Assembly (NCBI RefSeq): GCF_025028335.1
Contig: NZ_JAFEUW010000001.1
Location: 1,302,001-1,366,000 of the forward strand
Direction of reading: 5' to 3'
From: Brachybacterium sillae
GTDB lineage: Bacteria; Actinomycetota; Actinomycetes; Actinomycetales; Dermabacteraceae
Length of the DNA: 64,000 bases
Below the pieces are notes generated by a model. The model did not search any database. It saw nothing but the letters and a program-made list of their open reading frames with translations, and was not told the DNA's origin. Shown in pieces: positions 1 through 8,900 of the stretch. The translations under genes and the position numbers were made by a program. Position 1 is the first letter of the stretch. Every line of letters begins with the position of its first letter.

Positions 1-2
1 AC

Positions 3-800
3 ATGGACGTGGTGACGATCCCGATCGACGAGAAGGGCCGGCTCACCGGGGAGGCGCTGCGCCCCGCGATGGAGGCCCACCCGCGGATCTGCGCCGTCGT
101 CGTCTCCGGGGGCACCACGAACGCGGGGATCGTCGATGACATCGCCTCGGTGGTGGAGGTGGCGCATCACCACCGCGCGTGGGTGCATGTGGACGGCGCG
201 TACGGCGGGGCGGCACTGCTGGCGCCGTCGGCGCGGCCGTTGTTCGCGGGGATCGAGCAGGCCGACTCGTTCATCGTCGACCCGCACAAGTGGCTGTTCG
301 CCCCGTATGACTGCTGCGCCCTGCTGTACCGCGACCCGCGTCCCGCGGCGGCCACGCACTCGCAGCATGCGGCGTACCTGGATGCGATCGACCGCGGGGA
401 GTCGAACCCGTCGGATCTGGCGGCGCACCTGTCGCGCCGCACCCGCGGCCTGCCGCTGTGGTACTCGCTGGCCACGCATGGCACCGACCGGTACCGGGAT
501 GCGGTGGAGCACTGCCTGGCGCTGTCGCGGCAGGTGGCACGGGCCATCGAGGAGGCGGACCACCTGGAGCTGGTGATGGAACCGCAGCTCAGCGTGGTGA
601 TGTTCCGCCGCCCCGGCTGGGACGCGCAGGCGTATGCGCGGTGGTCTCGGCGCCTGGCGAAGGACGGCACGATTCTGTGCGTCCCTACCTCCGTGCAGGG
701 GGAGCCGGCTCTGCGGCTGGCGTTCCTGAACCCCGACACCGATGCCGACCGGGTGATCGACGTGCTGCGCACGACGATGCTCGCCGACGACGGAAGCTGA
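3..800 (+). CDS. Pyridoxal-phosphate-dependent decarboxylase, C-terminal part (5' end outside the window)
   Basis: C-terminal two thirds of a group II PLP decarboxylase (aromatic-amino-acid/diaminobutyrate/glutamate decarboxylase superfamily). The visible part has the cofactor-contacting Asp in HVDGAYGG and the Schiff-base lysine in VDPHKWL (about residue 97 of the visible part), followed by the small C-terminal domain (PALRLAFLNPDTDADRVIDVL). It is expected to remove the alpha-carboxyl group of an amino acid in the cytoplasm; the substrate cannot be read from the fragment. The ATG at position 3 is probably an internal methionine, because family members are about 450-500 residues long and the N-terminal PLP-binding region is missing, so the true start lies upstream of the window. 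Confidence 0.85.
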   Translation: MDVVTIPIDEKGRLTGEALRPAMEAHPRICAVVVSGGTTNAGIVDDIASVVEVAHHHRAWVHVDGAYGGAALLAPSARPLFAGIEQADSFIVDPHKWLFAPYDCCALLYRDPRPAAATHSQHAAYLDAIDRGESNPSDLAAHLSRRTRGLPLWYSLATHGTDRYRDAVEHCLALSRQVARAIEEADHLELVMEPQLSVVMFRRPGWDAQAYARWSRRLAKDGTILCVPTSVQGEPALRLAFLNPDTDADRVIDVLRTTMLADDGS

Positions 801-932
801 GTTCCGTGCCCACCGTGGCGGAGGCAGATTCCTCAGGGCGGTCACCCCTGGCGTCCGACCACACCGTGTCGCTCCACTTCCGCGCGGGGGCACCACCGGG
901 CCGACCTCACGGCATCTTAGGGAGCTTGCGAC

Positions 933-965
933 ACTTTAGGCGCTGCAGATAAAGGTACCTAAAGT
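933..965. promoter_or_regulatory. Inverted repeat upstream of the AAA ATPase gene
   Basis: ACTTTAGG (933-940) is matched by CCTAAAGT (958-965) across a 17-base spacer, and the second arm runs into a further TAAAGT copy nine bases on. It lies 24-56 bases before the GTG start of the AAA ATPase in an otherwise GC-rich gap, so it may be an operator or promoter element. No regulator is assigned. Confidence 0.35.
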
Positions 966-988
966 CGGTAAAGTCCCCAAGGAGCGGC

Positions 989-2202
989 GTGGACCCGATC
1001 AGGAACCCCTACACCCCTAACGCGGGCGAGCGTCCTGACGTGCTGGCGGGCCGCGATGACCAGCTCGCCACCTTCGACGTGGCGCACAGCGCGTGGCCCG
1101 CGGCCGATCCGCGCGTTCCATGATCATCACTGGCCTGCGCGGGGTCGGGAAGACCGTCCTCCTCGGCAGATTCCGCGACGCTTCGCTGACCGAGAGGTGG
1201 GCCGTGGTGGAGTACGAGGCAGTCAAGCACGATGACCACCGGTTCCGGCGCGACCTCGCTATGCGGCTGCGCGCCGCCCTGTTCGAACTCTCCCCGCGGG
1301 CCCGATGGACAGCCCGGTTCGAGCGCGCCGCCGCGGCTCTCTCAGCATTCACCGTGTCCGTCGACGCTACGGGGCAGCTGCAGGCCGGAATGAACGTCGA
1401 CATGATCGAAGGCCTCGCGGACCACCAGGACCTGTCCATGGATCTCACTGATGTCCTGCTCACCCTGGGCGAGGCGGCACAGGATGCGAACCGGGGCGTC
1501 GTGCTCCTCATCGACGAGATCCAATTCCTCTCGCGGCCGCAGTTGGAGGCACTGATCATCGCCCTCCACAAGACGGTCCAACGCGGACTTCCCCTTCTGG
1601 TGGTCGGCGCAGGCCTGCCTCAGGTGGCGGAACTGGCCGGCGACGCAAAATCCTACGCAGAACGCCTGTTCACCTTCCCTGCCATCGGAAACCTGGAACA
1701 CGCCGACGCCCTCGAAGCGATGCGCGGGCCCGCCCGACAGGAGTCGGTCGAGTTCACCGCTGACGCCCTCGAGCTCGCCCATGACCTCACTGGCGGCTAC
1801 CCGTACTTCATCCAGGAACTCGGCTCAGCGGTGTGGGGCGTCGCGGACTCGTCCCCCATCACTCGAGACGACGTCGCCATCGCGCAGGAGGTCTACCAGG
1901 CCAAACTCGACTCATCGTTCTTCCGCGTGCGATTGGATCGCGCGACCGAACTGCAGACCGCCTACCTGCGAGCCATGGCGGAGCTGGGACCGGAACCTCA
2001 GAAGGCGGCGGATGTCGCAGCCGTCCTCGACAGGGAATCGACACAGTTAGGCCCCACACGAGCCGAGCTGATCGACATGGGGCTGCTATACACCCCTCAG
2101 CACGGGTACGCAGCCTTCACTGTGCCCCACTTCGACCTCTATATGCGACGGGCGATCCCGGAAGTCCTGGTTCCTCCCAAACGGCCACCGCGCCGCCGAT
2201 GA
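989..2202 (+). pseudogene. AAA-family ATP-binding protein, interrupted by a frameshift near its N-terminus
   Basis: P-loop ATPase of the AAA_16/Orc1-like type. From the GTG at 989 (AAGGAG at 979-984) the frame encodes NPYTPNAGERPDVLAGRDDQLATFDV, the usual opening of this family, and then stops at the TGA formed at 1122. The rest is in another frame from 1093: SMIITGLRGVGKT (Walker A), VVLLIDEIQFL (Walker B) and a winged-helix-like C-terminus. Adding one G at about 1092 would join both frames into one protein of about 404 residues with normal spacing between the two parts. If only the downstream frame is used, a 369-residue protein starting at GTG 1093 would lack the conserved N-terminal box. 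Substrate and role are unknown. The lesion is either a real mutation or a one-base sequence error. Confidence 0.7.
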
Positions 2203-2219
2203 CCGGGAGCCTCTCCCGG
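2203..2219. terminator. GC-rich hairpin directly after the AAA ATPase stop codon
   Basis: CCGGGAG (2203-2209) and CTCCCGG (2213-2219) form a perfect 7-bp stem with a 3-base loop, starting at the base after the TGA. There is no T-run, so this is a hairpin-only terminator candidate. Confidence 0.4.
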
Positions 2220-2475
2220 GCCGAAACTACGGGCGCCCCCCATCGCGCTGAGAGCCCCGCCCCTCGACCCACCCTCACCTGATGTGATCTGGGTCGCAAT
2301 CGAACCTCGGATATTCCCGCGAGGGGACCCAGGTCCCCCGGTGCACAACCCGTCCGCCAGCCACCCCTCGCCCGTGCCGGGATCCCGCCCGAGGGCTCCG
2401 GATTCCCAGCCTCCAGCCTTCCGCAAAGGCGCAGGTCAAGCCGGGACAGCCGTCCCCCTCCACAGGCCTCCTCCG

Positions 2476-2493
2476 GAGTGATGTCTGTCACAC
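2476..2493. promoter_or_regulatory. Possible Rex operator upstream of adhE
   Basis: GAGTGA-TGTCTG-TCACAC resembles the Rex consensus TTGTGA-N6-TCACAA, with four and five matches in the two half-sites. Rex is the NADH-sensing repressor that classically controls adhE in Gram-positive bacteria. The site is about 200 bases upstream of the adhE start, inside a 476-base gap (2220-2695) in which I see no gene. The match is imperfect, so this is a candidate only. Confidence 0.35.
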
Positions 2494-2695
2494 ACAACCG
2501 AGATCGCCCTCCGGCATGTCGGACGTAGTCGGCCGCCCGCCACCCCGAAACCTTCGCTGACCAGCGGCGATGCTCATAGCACGATCACCCCTCCAGCGCC
2601 GTTGAGACGGCTGTGACCTTCCCCATAGCGTCAGGGACGTCAGCTCCGACGGAGCGGACGCGTCCCCAACGCACACGAAGGACACAACAGTCACC

Positions 2696-5587
2696 ATGGC
2701 ATCCCCTCGCCCCTCGACTTCGCCCGACACCTCCGCCGCCGGCGGTGCCCCCGCACCGGCCGCCGACATCGACCTGCTGGCCTCCCGCGCCGCGCAGGCC
2801 CTCACGGCCTTCGGCGCCTATGACCAGGAGCGCATCAACCGCATCGTCCATGCCATGGCCCTGGCCGGCGTGGATCAGCACATGCCGCTCGCCCGCATGG
2901 CCATCGAGGAGACGGGCCGCGGCCTGTTCGAGGACAAGTGCGTCAAGAACCTGTTCTCCACCGAGTACATCTGGAACTCGATCAAGGACGACCGCACCGT
3001 CGGGGTGATCCGGGAGGACGACCAGACCGGCATCACCGAGATCGCCGAGCCGGTGGGTGTGGTCGCGGGTGTCACCCCGGTGACCAACCCGACCTCGACC
3101 ACGATGTTCAAGTGCCTGATCGCGATCATGACGCGCAACCCGATCATCTTCGCGTTCCACCCCAGCGCGCAGACGTGCTCGAGCGCCGCCGCGAAGGTCA
3201 TGTATGAGGCCCCCGCGGTGGAGGCCGGCGCCCCGGAACACTGCATCCAGTGGATAGAGCAGCCGTCGATCGAGGCCACCAACGCCCTGCTGAACCACCC
3301 GACCGTCGCGCTGACCTTGGCCACCGGCGGTTCCGGCATGGTGAAGGCCGCGTACTCGACCGGCAAGCCGGCGCTCGGCGTCGGCCCGGGCAACGTGCCG
3401 GTGTATGTGGACCGCACGGCGAAGATCGCCCGCACGGTGAACGACCTGATCCTGTCGAAGACCTTCGACAACGGCATGATCTGTGCCTCCGAGCAGGCGA
3501 TCTTCCTCGACGAGGAGATCGCGCAGGACGTCATCGCCGAGTTCGAGAAGTTCGGCAGCCACGTCGTCTCCGAGGCGGAGCGCGCGAAGCTCGAGGCCTT
3601 CATGGTCACTGAGACCGGGTCGATCGCCGCCTCGGTGGTGGGTCAGAGCGCCGAGGCGATCGCGAAGGGTGCGGGCTTCGACGTTCCCGCGGGCACGAAG
3701 CTGCTGTTGGTGCCGATCGAGGGAGTCGGCGGGGGCCACCCGTTCTCCCGCGAGAAGCTGTGCCCGGTGCTGGCGATGGCCACGGTCTCCGGGAAGGACG
3801 AGGGTTTCGCGCGCTGCGAGGAGATGCTCGAGTTCGGGGGCCTCGGCCACACCGCCGTCATCCATTCCACCGACGAGGCGGTGCAGCGTGAGTTCGGTCT
3901 GCGGATGAAGGCCTGCCGCATCGTCGTGAACTCCCCCAGCGCCCTGGGCGGCATCGGCGATGTCTACAACGGGCTGATCCCGTCGCTGACCCTGGGGTGC
4001 GGCTCGTACGGCCACAACTCCGTGTCGCGCAACGTCTCGGCCATCGACCTCATCAACGTCAAGCGGGTCGCAGAACGGCGGAACAACATGCAGTGGTTCA
4101 AGGTGCCCCCGAAGACGTACTTCGAGCGGTACTCGGTCCAGTACCTGCAGAAGATGCCGGCGATCTCCCGCGTGTTCATCGTCTCCGATCCGGGGATGGT
4201 GCAGTTCGGGTACGTCGACGTCCTCATCGACCACCTGAAGAAGCGGAAGGAGGAGGTGGCCTGGACGATCTTCTCCGACGTCGAGCCGAACCCGACCTCC
4301 GCGACGGTCTTCAAGGGCGCCGAGCGTATGCGCGATTTCCAGCCCGACTGCATCATCGCGCTGGGCGGTGGATCCGCGATGGACGCCGCGAAGGGCATGT
4401 GGCTGTTCTACGAGGAGCCCGAGGCGTCCTACTTCGGCATGAAGCAGAAGTTCATGGACATCCGCAAGCGCACCTACCGCTTCCCGAAGCTCGGGAAGAA
4501 GGCGCAGTTCGTGGCGATCCCGACGACGTCCGGCACCGGCTCGGAGTGCACCCCGTTCGCGGTGATCACCGACTCGGAGACCCACGTGAAGTACCCGATC
4601 GCGGACTACGCGGTCACGCCGCACGTCGCGATCGTGGACGCCCAGTTCGTCGACACGGTGCCGAGGCGCACCGCCGCCGATTCCGGCATGGACGCGCTGA
4701 CGCACTGCATCGAGTCGTACGTGTCGGTGATGGCCAGTGACTACACGCGTGGCCTGTCGGTGCGGGCGGCGCAGCTGATCTTCGAGAACATGCGGGCGGC
4801 CGTGCTGGAGAACGACATGGAGGCCAAGGAGAAGATGCACAATGCCTCGGCGATGGCCGGTATGGCCTTCGCCAATGCGTTCCTGGGGATCGTGCATTCG
4901 CTGTCCCACAAGTGCGGCGCGGAGTTCGAGATCGCCCACGGGCGCACGAACGCGATCTTCCTGCCCCACGTGATCCGGTACAACGCCACACGGCCGTACA
5001 AGCACGCGATCTTCCCGAAGTACGAGTCGTACCGGGCCGACCAGGATCTCGCCGACTTCGCACGGTTCATGGGCTTCCCGGCCTCGACCGTCGAGGAGGG
5101 TGTGCAGTCCCTGATCGACGAGGTCACCAAGCTCGCCGAGGATCTCGGGATCGAGATGAGCCTCAAGGCGAACGGGGTGACGGCGGAGCGGCTGGAGAGC
5201 GTGATCGACGACCTGGCCTATCGGGCGTTCGAGGACCAGTGCACCCCGGCGAACCCGAAGGAGCCGCTGGTGGCGGAGCTGAAGGAGCTCATCCACGACG
5301 CCTTCGAGGGCGAGGTCGGGTACACCCGGGCGCATGGCGGCTCGGTGATCCATCCGAGCACCGCGCCGACGGCCGAGCCGATTTCCGGGTCGGCGTCCGC
5401 GTCGAGCTCTGAGGAGTCGGCGGGGTCGACGGCCCGTGGCTCGTCCGCGAAGGGCTCCGGCAAGGGGGCGCGCAAGGGCTCGGGCGCCTCGTCGGCCGCG
5501 GCCGGCGACGCCGACGCGGCCCGCGACACGGCGGAGTTCGTGGACTCGATCGACCCTGAGGAGGAGCGGGTCAAGGGCAAGGCCTGA
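2696..5587 (+). CDS. adhE: Bifunctional acetaldehyde-CoA/alcohol dehydrogenase
   Basis: Fermentative enzyme converting acetyl-CoA to acetaldehyde and then ethanol with two NADH, regenerating NAD+ without oxygen. The N-terminal CoA-acylating aldehyde dehydrogenase domain (about residues 25-450) carries the nucleophilic cysteine in NGMICASEQ. The C-terminal iron-dependent alcohol dehydrogenase domain (about 465-890) has GGGSAMDAAKGMW for NADH and metal-ligand histidines in HSLSHKCGAEFEIAHGRTNAI. At 963 residues it is longer than usual because of a Ser/Ala/Gly/Lys-rich tail of about 70 residues ending in acidic DPEEERVKGKA. The ATG at 2696 begins a Pro/Ser/Ala-rich leader. The protein is expected in the cytoplasm, where family members form spirosome filaments. 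It is monocistronic and closed by a strong hairpin. Confidence 0.97.
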   Translation: MASPRPSTSPDTSAAGGAPAPAADIDLLASRAAQALTAFGAYDQERINRIVHAMALAGVDQHMPLARMAIEETGRGLFEDKCVKNLFSTEYIWNSIKDDRTVGVIREDDQTGITEIAEPVGVVAGVTPVTNPTSTTMFKCLIAIMTRNPIIFAFHPSAQTCSSAAAKVMYEAPAVEAGAPEHCIQWIEQPSIEATNALLNHPTVALTLATGGSGMVKAAYSTGKPALGVGPGNVPVYVDRTAKIARTVNDLILSKTFDNGMICASEQAIFLDEEIAQDVIAEFEKFGSHVVSEAERAKLEAFMVTETGSIAASVVGQSAEAIAKGAGFDVPAGTKLLLVPIEGVGGGHPFSREKLCPVLAMATVSGKDEGFARCEEMLEFGGLGHTAVIHSTDEAVQREFGLRMKACRIVVNSPSALGGIGDVYNGLIPSLTLGCGSYGHNSVSRNVSAIDLINVKRVAERRNNMQWFKVPPKTYFERYSVQYLQKMPAISRVFIVSDPGMVQFGYVDVLIDHLKKRKEEVAWTIFSDVEPNPTSATVFKGAERMRDFQPDCIIALGGGSAMDAAKGMWLFYEEPEASYFGMKQKFMDIRKRTYRFPKLGKKAQFVAIPTTSGTGSECTPFAVITDSETHVKYPIADYAVTPHVAIVDAQFVDTVPRRTAADSGMDALTHCIESYVSVMASDYTRGLSVRAAQLIFENMRAAVLENDMEAKEKMHNASAMAGMAFANAFLGIVHSLSHKCGAEFEIAHGRTNAIFLPHVIRYNATRPYKHAIFPKYESYRADQDLADFARFMGFPASTVEEGVQSLIDEVTKLAEDLGIEMSLKANGVTAERLESVIDDLAYRAFEDQCTPANPKEPLVAELKELIHDAFEGEVGYTRAHGGSVIHPSTAPTAEPISGSASASSSEESAGSTARGSSAKGSGKGARKGSGASSAAAGDADAARDTAEFVDSIDPEEERVKGKA

Positions 5588-5609
5588 CAGCCACAGCGTG
5601 TGAGCGCTG

Positions 5610-5650
5610 ACGGCGGCCCCGGGACGTCATGGGCGTCCCGGGGCCGCCGT
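5610..5650. terminator. Long perfect hairpin between adhE and dnaB (bidirectional terminator)
   Basis: A 17-bp perfect stem (ACGGCGGCCCCGGGACG at 5610-5626, its complement at 5634-5650) encloses a 7-base loop. It sits between the convergent stop codons of adhE (5587) and dnaB (5680) and can act for both strands. Confidence 0.8.
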
Positions 5651-5679
5651 CGTTCACGTCAGCCGTCGTCACCGCAGCG

Positions 5680-7059
5680 TCAGCCGTAGTAGCCGCCGCC
5701 GTCCCGGGCCATGTCGGTGAAGCGCGAGTACTGGCCCTGGAAGGCCACGGGGATGGTCTTGGTGGCGCCGTTGCGGTGCTTGGCGACGATCAGGTCGGCC
5801 TCGCCGCGGCGGTCCGTCTCCTTCTCGTAGTAGTCCTCGCGGTGGATGAGGACGATGAGGTCGGCGTCCTGCTCGATCGACCCGGATTCGCGCAGGTCGC
5901 TCATCATGGGCTTCTTGTCCTGCCGCTGTTCGTTGCCGCGGTTCAGCTGGGAGATGGCGATCACCGGCACCTCGAGCTCCTTGGCGAGGAGCTTGAGGGC
6001 GCGGGAGAACTCGGAGACCTCCTGCTGGCGGGATTCGACGCGCTTGCCGGAGCTCATGAGCTGCAAGTAGTCGATGACGACGAGCTTGAGGTCGTGCTTC
6101 TGCTTGAGCCGCCGGCACTTGGCGCGGATCTCCATCAGGCTCATGTTGGCGGAGTCGTCCATGAACAGGGGCGCCGCCTTGACGCGCTCGGTGGCACGGG
6201 CCATCGCCTGCCAGTCGCGGTCGTCCATGGAGCCGTCACGCATGCGGTTCATCGGCACCTGCGCCTCGGCCGAGAGCAGACGCATGGTGATCTCGGTCTT
6301 GTCCATCTCCAGGGAGAAGATGACGGCGGCCATGCCGTTGTGGATGGCGGCGCTGCGCAGCACATCCATGCCCAGGGTGGTCTTGCCCATGGCGGGGCGG
6401 CCGGCGAAGATCACCATCTGGCCGGGGTGGAGGCCCTGGGTGAGCTCGTCGAATTCCTCGAAGCCGGTGGGGATGCCGGTGACCTGGCCGCCCCGACCCT
6501 GGGTGGCCTCGATGACGTTGAGGGTCTCCTCCAGCACCGCCCCGAGGGGCACGAAGTCCTCGGCCTGGCTGCGTTCGGTGACGGCGTACACCTGAGCCTG
6601 GGCCTCGTTGACGACGTCGTCGATCTCCCCGCCCTCGGCGGCGTAGCCGAGCTGCACGATGCGGGTGCCGGCCTCGACCAGGCGCCGCAGGGTGGCGCGT
6701 TCGGCGACGATCTCGGCGTAGAACCCGGCGTTGGCGGCGGTGGGCACCACGTCGATGAGGTCGGCGAGGTAGGCGCCGCCGCCGATGCGCTGCAGTTCGC
6801 CGCGCTTGGTGAGCTCATCGGAGACGGTCACCAGATCGGCGGGCTCACCCCGGCCGTAGAGGTCGATGATCGCGTCATAGATCAGCTCATGCGCGGGCCG
6901 GTAGAAGTCGAAACCCTTGAGCTTGTCGACGACGTCCGCGATCGCGTCCTTCGACAGCATCATCGCGCCGAGCACGCCTCGCTCCGCGTTCAGATCCTGG
7001 GGAGGGGTGCGCTCCAGGCCTCGGTCCGGACCGGTCTGCAGGGCGTCGTTCTGGCTCAC
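5680..7059 (-). CDS. dnaB: Replicative DNA helicase DnaB
   Basis: Hexameric 5'-3' helicase that unwinds DNA at the replication fork. The N-terminal primase-interacting domain begins with PPQDLNAERGVLGAMM. The RecA-like motor follows with Walker A GRPAMGKTT, SLEM, Walker B LVVIDYLQLM and the DNA-binding/arginine-finger stretch around QLNRGNEQRQDKKP and SDLRESGSIEQDAD. I take the GTG at 7059 (MSQNDALQT), giving 459 residues, the usual length; the frame stays open further upstream, but that extension is Pro/Arg-rich and not family-like. No intein is present at the Walker A or other motor motifs, unlike in some actinobacterial DnaB proteins. Confidence 0.95.
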   Translation of the reverse strand: MSQNDALQTGPDRGLERTPPQDLNAERGVLGAMMLSKDAIADVVDKLKGFDFYRPAHELIYDAIIDLYGRGEPADLVTVSDELTKRGELQRIGGGAYLADLIDVVPTAANAGFYAEIVAERATLRRLVEAGTRIVQLGYAAEGGEIDDVVNEAQAQVYAVTERSQAEDFVPLGAVLEETLNVIEATQGRGGQVTGIPTGFEEFDELTQGLHPGQMVIFAGRPAMGKTTLGMDVLRSAAIHNGMAAVIFSLEMDKTEITMRLLSAEAQVPMNRMRDGSMDDRDWQAMARATERVKAAPLFMDDSANMSLMEIRAKCRRLKQKHDLKLVVIDYLQLMSSGKRVESRQQEVSEFSRALKLLAKELEVPVIAISQLNRGNEQRQDKKPMMSDLRESGSIEQDADLIVLIHREDYYEKETDRRGEADLIVAKHRNGATKTIPVAFQGQYSRFTDMARDGGGYYG

Positions 7060-7203
7060 TCGGCCAGTGTAGGAGTGGGGCCCGACACCCGAGGGGTGAC
7101 GGTGGACGGGGGGCGGGGCACGCGGGACGGTGGACGCGGGCGCCAGCCGCCTCGGGTAGTCACGAGCACCCCACCGTAGGAGCATCGGGACCGCCCCCCG
7201 AGC

Positions 7204-7313
7204 ACTCGCGAGTGGCGGACATCCCGTGACCGCATCCGCGCGCTGCCCGTGGCATGCCACGGACACGCCCGCCCAGGGCAGACGCGGACACCTGGTGTCC
7301 GCCACTCGCGAGT
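7204..7313. repeat. Nested inverted-repeat element (copy 1)
   Basis: Two 18-base arms, ACTCGCGAGTGGCGGACA (7204-7221) and its exact complement (7296-7313), enclose 74 bases. That interior is itself palindromic: CTGCCC/GGGCAG with a perfect 14-bp core, CGTGGCATGCCACG, at 7248-7261. The whole can fold into one long interrupted hairpin. It sits in the 559-base gap between dnaB and the small membrane protein gene. Diverged arms of the same type recur at 20878-21027. Confidence 0.75.
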
Positions 7314-7417
7314 TCGGCGTACCGGTGTCCCGGATCGCGGGCGTGACGAACCGCGCGGGGTCCGACCTGGGGTGCCGGGTGTCTCGCGCGTCATCGGACA
7401 CTCGGACGAGAACCTTT

Positions 7418-7493
7418 GGTTCAGTACCTGTTGACAGCCCCGGGCAGATCGGTTGGAATGACAGCGACGCACTGAATCTCAGGTTCACTACCT
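7418..7493 (+). promoter_or_regulatory. Promoter flanked by two direct-repeat operators, upstream of the membrane protein/PadR-like operon
   Basis: A -35 TTGACA (7431-7436), a 17-base spacer and a -10-like TGGAAT (7454-7459) make a good housekeeping-type promoter. It is bracketed by GGTTCAGTACCT (7418-7429) and GGTTCACTACCT (7482-7493), which differ at one base and start 64 bases apart. The upstream copy overlaps AACC-TTT-GGTT (7411-7420). The arrangement suggests autoregulation by the PadR-like protein encoded at the end of the operon. Confidence 0.55.
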
Positions 7494-7618
7494 TTCGTCA
7501 CCGCAGAGAGCCACAGACCATTCCCCCGCACAGTTCCTCGCCCCCCGCCGCCCCCGCATCGATCGTCGGACCCGCCGCACCGGCCCTCGACCCTCGGGGG
7601 CCCTGAAAGGAGATCCCT

Positions 7619-8089
7619 ATGACTGCTGCCCCTCCCCTGCCGACCCCGTCGGACGACTCATCTCGGGCACATCACCCGCCTCACTCCCCCGCCCGTGACG
7701 CCCACGCCGCCCTGCTCCCCTACGCGGCGGCCCTGGTGACCGGTGCGGTCGTCGTCCAGATCGCCGTCGCGATCAGCGGCGGCCCGACCCTGGTCCCGAT
7801 GCTCCTGCTCGCCGTCGTCGCCCTCGGAGCCGCCGTCTTCGTGGCCCTGCCAGGCCGCAATCTCGGTCGCGTGCGCTATGGGGTGGTCATGGCGCATGTG
7901 CTCCTGTACCTGACGGTGAACCTCGGTTTCGGTGTGCACGCCCTGGGACGCGCGCTGACGGACCGACCGCTGGACCTCGCCGCGTGGGGTGGAGTGCTGC
8001 TGTCGATGCCGACGATCTGGGGCTGCGGTCTGCTGCTGCATACGATCGGCGCCCTGCTCTCTCGCGGTTACGAGGCTGCCCGGCCGTGA
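7619..8089 (+). CDS. Small four-helix membrane protein of unknown function
   Basis: A 156-residue protein I do not recognise. After a Pro/Ser-rich cytoplasmic start it has four hydrophobic stretches: around LVTGAVVVQIAVAI, LVPMLLLAVVALGAAVFVAL, VVMAHVLLYLTVNLGFGV and LAAWGGVLLSMPTIWGCGLLL. The ATG at 7619 follows a clear AAAGGAG ribosome site (7607-7613). Its stop codon overlaps the GTG start of the PadR-like regulator (GTGA), so the two are translationally coupled. By analogy with other PadR-linked membrane proteins it could be part of a stress or drug-response module, but nothing in the sequence shows the function. Confidence 0.75.
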   Translation: MTAAPPLPTPSDDSSRAHHPPHSPARDAHAALLPYAAALVTGAVVVQIAVAISGGPTLVPMLLLAVVALGAAVFVALPGRNLGRVRYGVVMAHVLLYLTVNLGFGVHALGRALTDRPLDLAAWGGVLLSMPTIWGCGLLLHTIGALLSRGYEAARP

Positions 8090-8526
8090 CCCGCTCCGAC
8101 CGCGCCCCTGAGAACGCGTCCCGCCGCACGCCACCCCCCGCCCCGATGCCTTCCGGACCGGGAAGCCCGGTGCCGTCGCGGCCCGCACCGGGACTTTCCG
8201 AGGAGGACACAGCCTGGGTAGAGGAGCTGACGCGCTCGTGGCTCGAGGTGCACAAGAAGTCCGCCACCACGCTCGTGCTGCTGCGCCTCGTCCGCGATCA
8301 CGGCCCCGTCTCGGCCGCGCAGCTCGCCCCGCTCGTCGAGGATGCCACCGGGTGGGGCCTCAGTGAGCGCGGCCTCTACCGAAGCCTGCGGCGCCTGGCC
8401 GACGCGGGTGCCCTCGAGATCTCCCGGGCGGACGTGGCTCGCACCGGCGCGAAGCGCCAGGACTTCACTCTCACCGCAGTGGGCCACCACCACCTCGAGG
8501 GCATCGAGCGCGCTCGTCTGCAATAA
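8086..8526 (+). CDS. PadR-like winged-helix transcriptional regulator
   Basis: Probable DNA-binding regulator of 146 residues. A Pro-rich N-terminal segment of about 45 residues precedes a winged-helix domain: helix region TLVLLRLVRDHGPVSAAQL, recognition region GLSERGLYRSLRRLADAGALE, then the wing ISRADVARTGAKRQDFTLTAVG. This arrangement matches PadR/MarR-like regulators. I chose the GTG at 8086 because it overlaps the stop of the preceding gene by four bases; the frame is open further upstream. It most likely controls its own operon through the repeats around the promoter at 7418-7493 (inference). Confidence 0.75.
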   Translation: MTRSDRAPENASRRTPPPAPMPSGPGSPVPSRPAPGLSEEDTAWVEELTRSWLEVHKKSATTLVLLRLVRDHGPVSAAQLAPLVEDATGWGLSERGLYRSLRRLADAGALEISRADVARTGAKRQDFTLTAVGHHHLEGIERARLQ

Positions 8527-8579
8527 GGCGCGGGAGCGACCGCTCTGCGCACGCATCTGATCGCACGGGCTCACCGGGC

Positions 8580-8870
8580 GTGCGGGGATACCTGGTCCTC
8601 GGCCTGGGAGCGCTCGTGCGCACCGGCCTCGGTCAGCGCAATGACCTGTCGTATGGCGCCTATCTGTACGCCTTCCCCCTGCAGCAGCTCATGTCCGTGG
8701 TCGGTGTCGATCGCCTCAGCATCCTGCTCCACCTCGTGCTCAGCCTGGCACTGACCCTGCTTGCGGCCTTCCTGTCCTGGCACCTGGTGGAACGACCCGC
8801 ACAGCAGCTCGGAAAGCGCCTGATCAGTGCCTTGCGGATGCCGCGGCCTCCGCGTGGCTCCACCGCCTGA
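8580..8870 (+). pseudogene. C-terminal remnant of an acyltransferase-3 family membrane protein
   Basis: The 96 codons match only the last part of an OafA/YrhL-type acyltransferase: NDLSYGAYLYAFPLQQL, a hydrophobic helix, then FLSWHLVERPAQQLGKRL. Complete proteins are about 350-400 residues with ten membrane helices and a catalytic His near the N-terminus, all missing here. No ribosome site precedes it and the bases before 8580 do not extend the family match. I read it as a decayed fragment left by a deletion. Confidence 0.7.
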
Positions 8871-8900
8871 CCTCGTAGGACCTTGCGCGCGAGGGTCGCG

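Noticed and set aside
2585..5353. Open frame of 922 codons antisense to adhE
   Set aside because: It is a mirror of GC-rich adhE codons: His/Arg/Gly/Val/Leu-rich composition, no family motif, and the sense strand is unmistakably AdhE.
5680..7488. Longer DnaB with about 140 extra N-terminal residues
   Set aside because: The extension is Arg/Pro/Thr-rich, contains the nested inverted-repeat element and has no DnaB similarity; GTG at 7059 gives the normal length.
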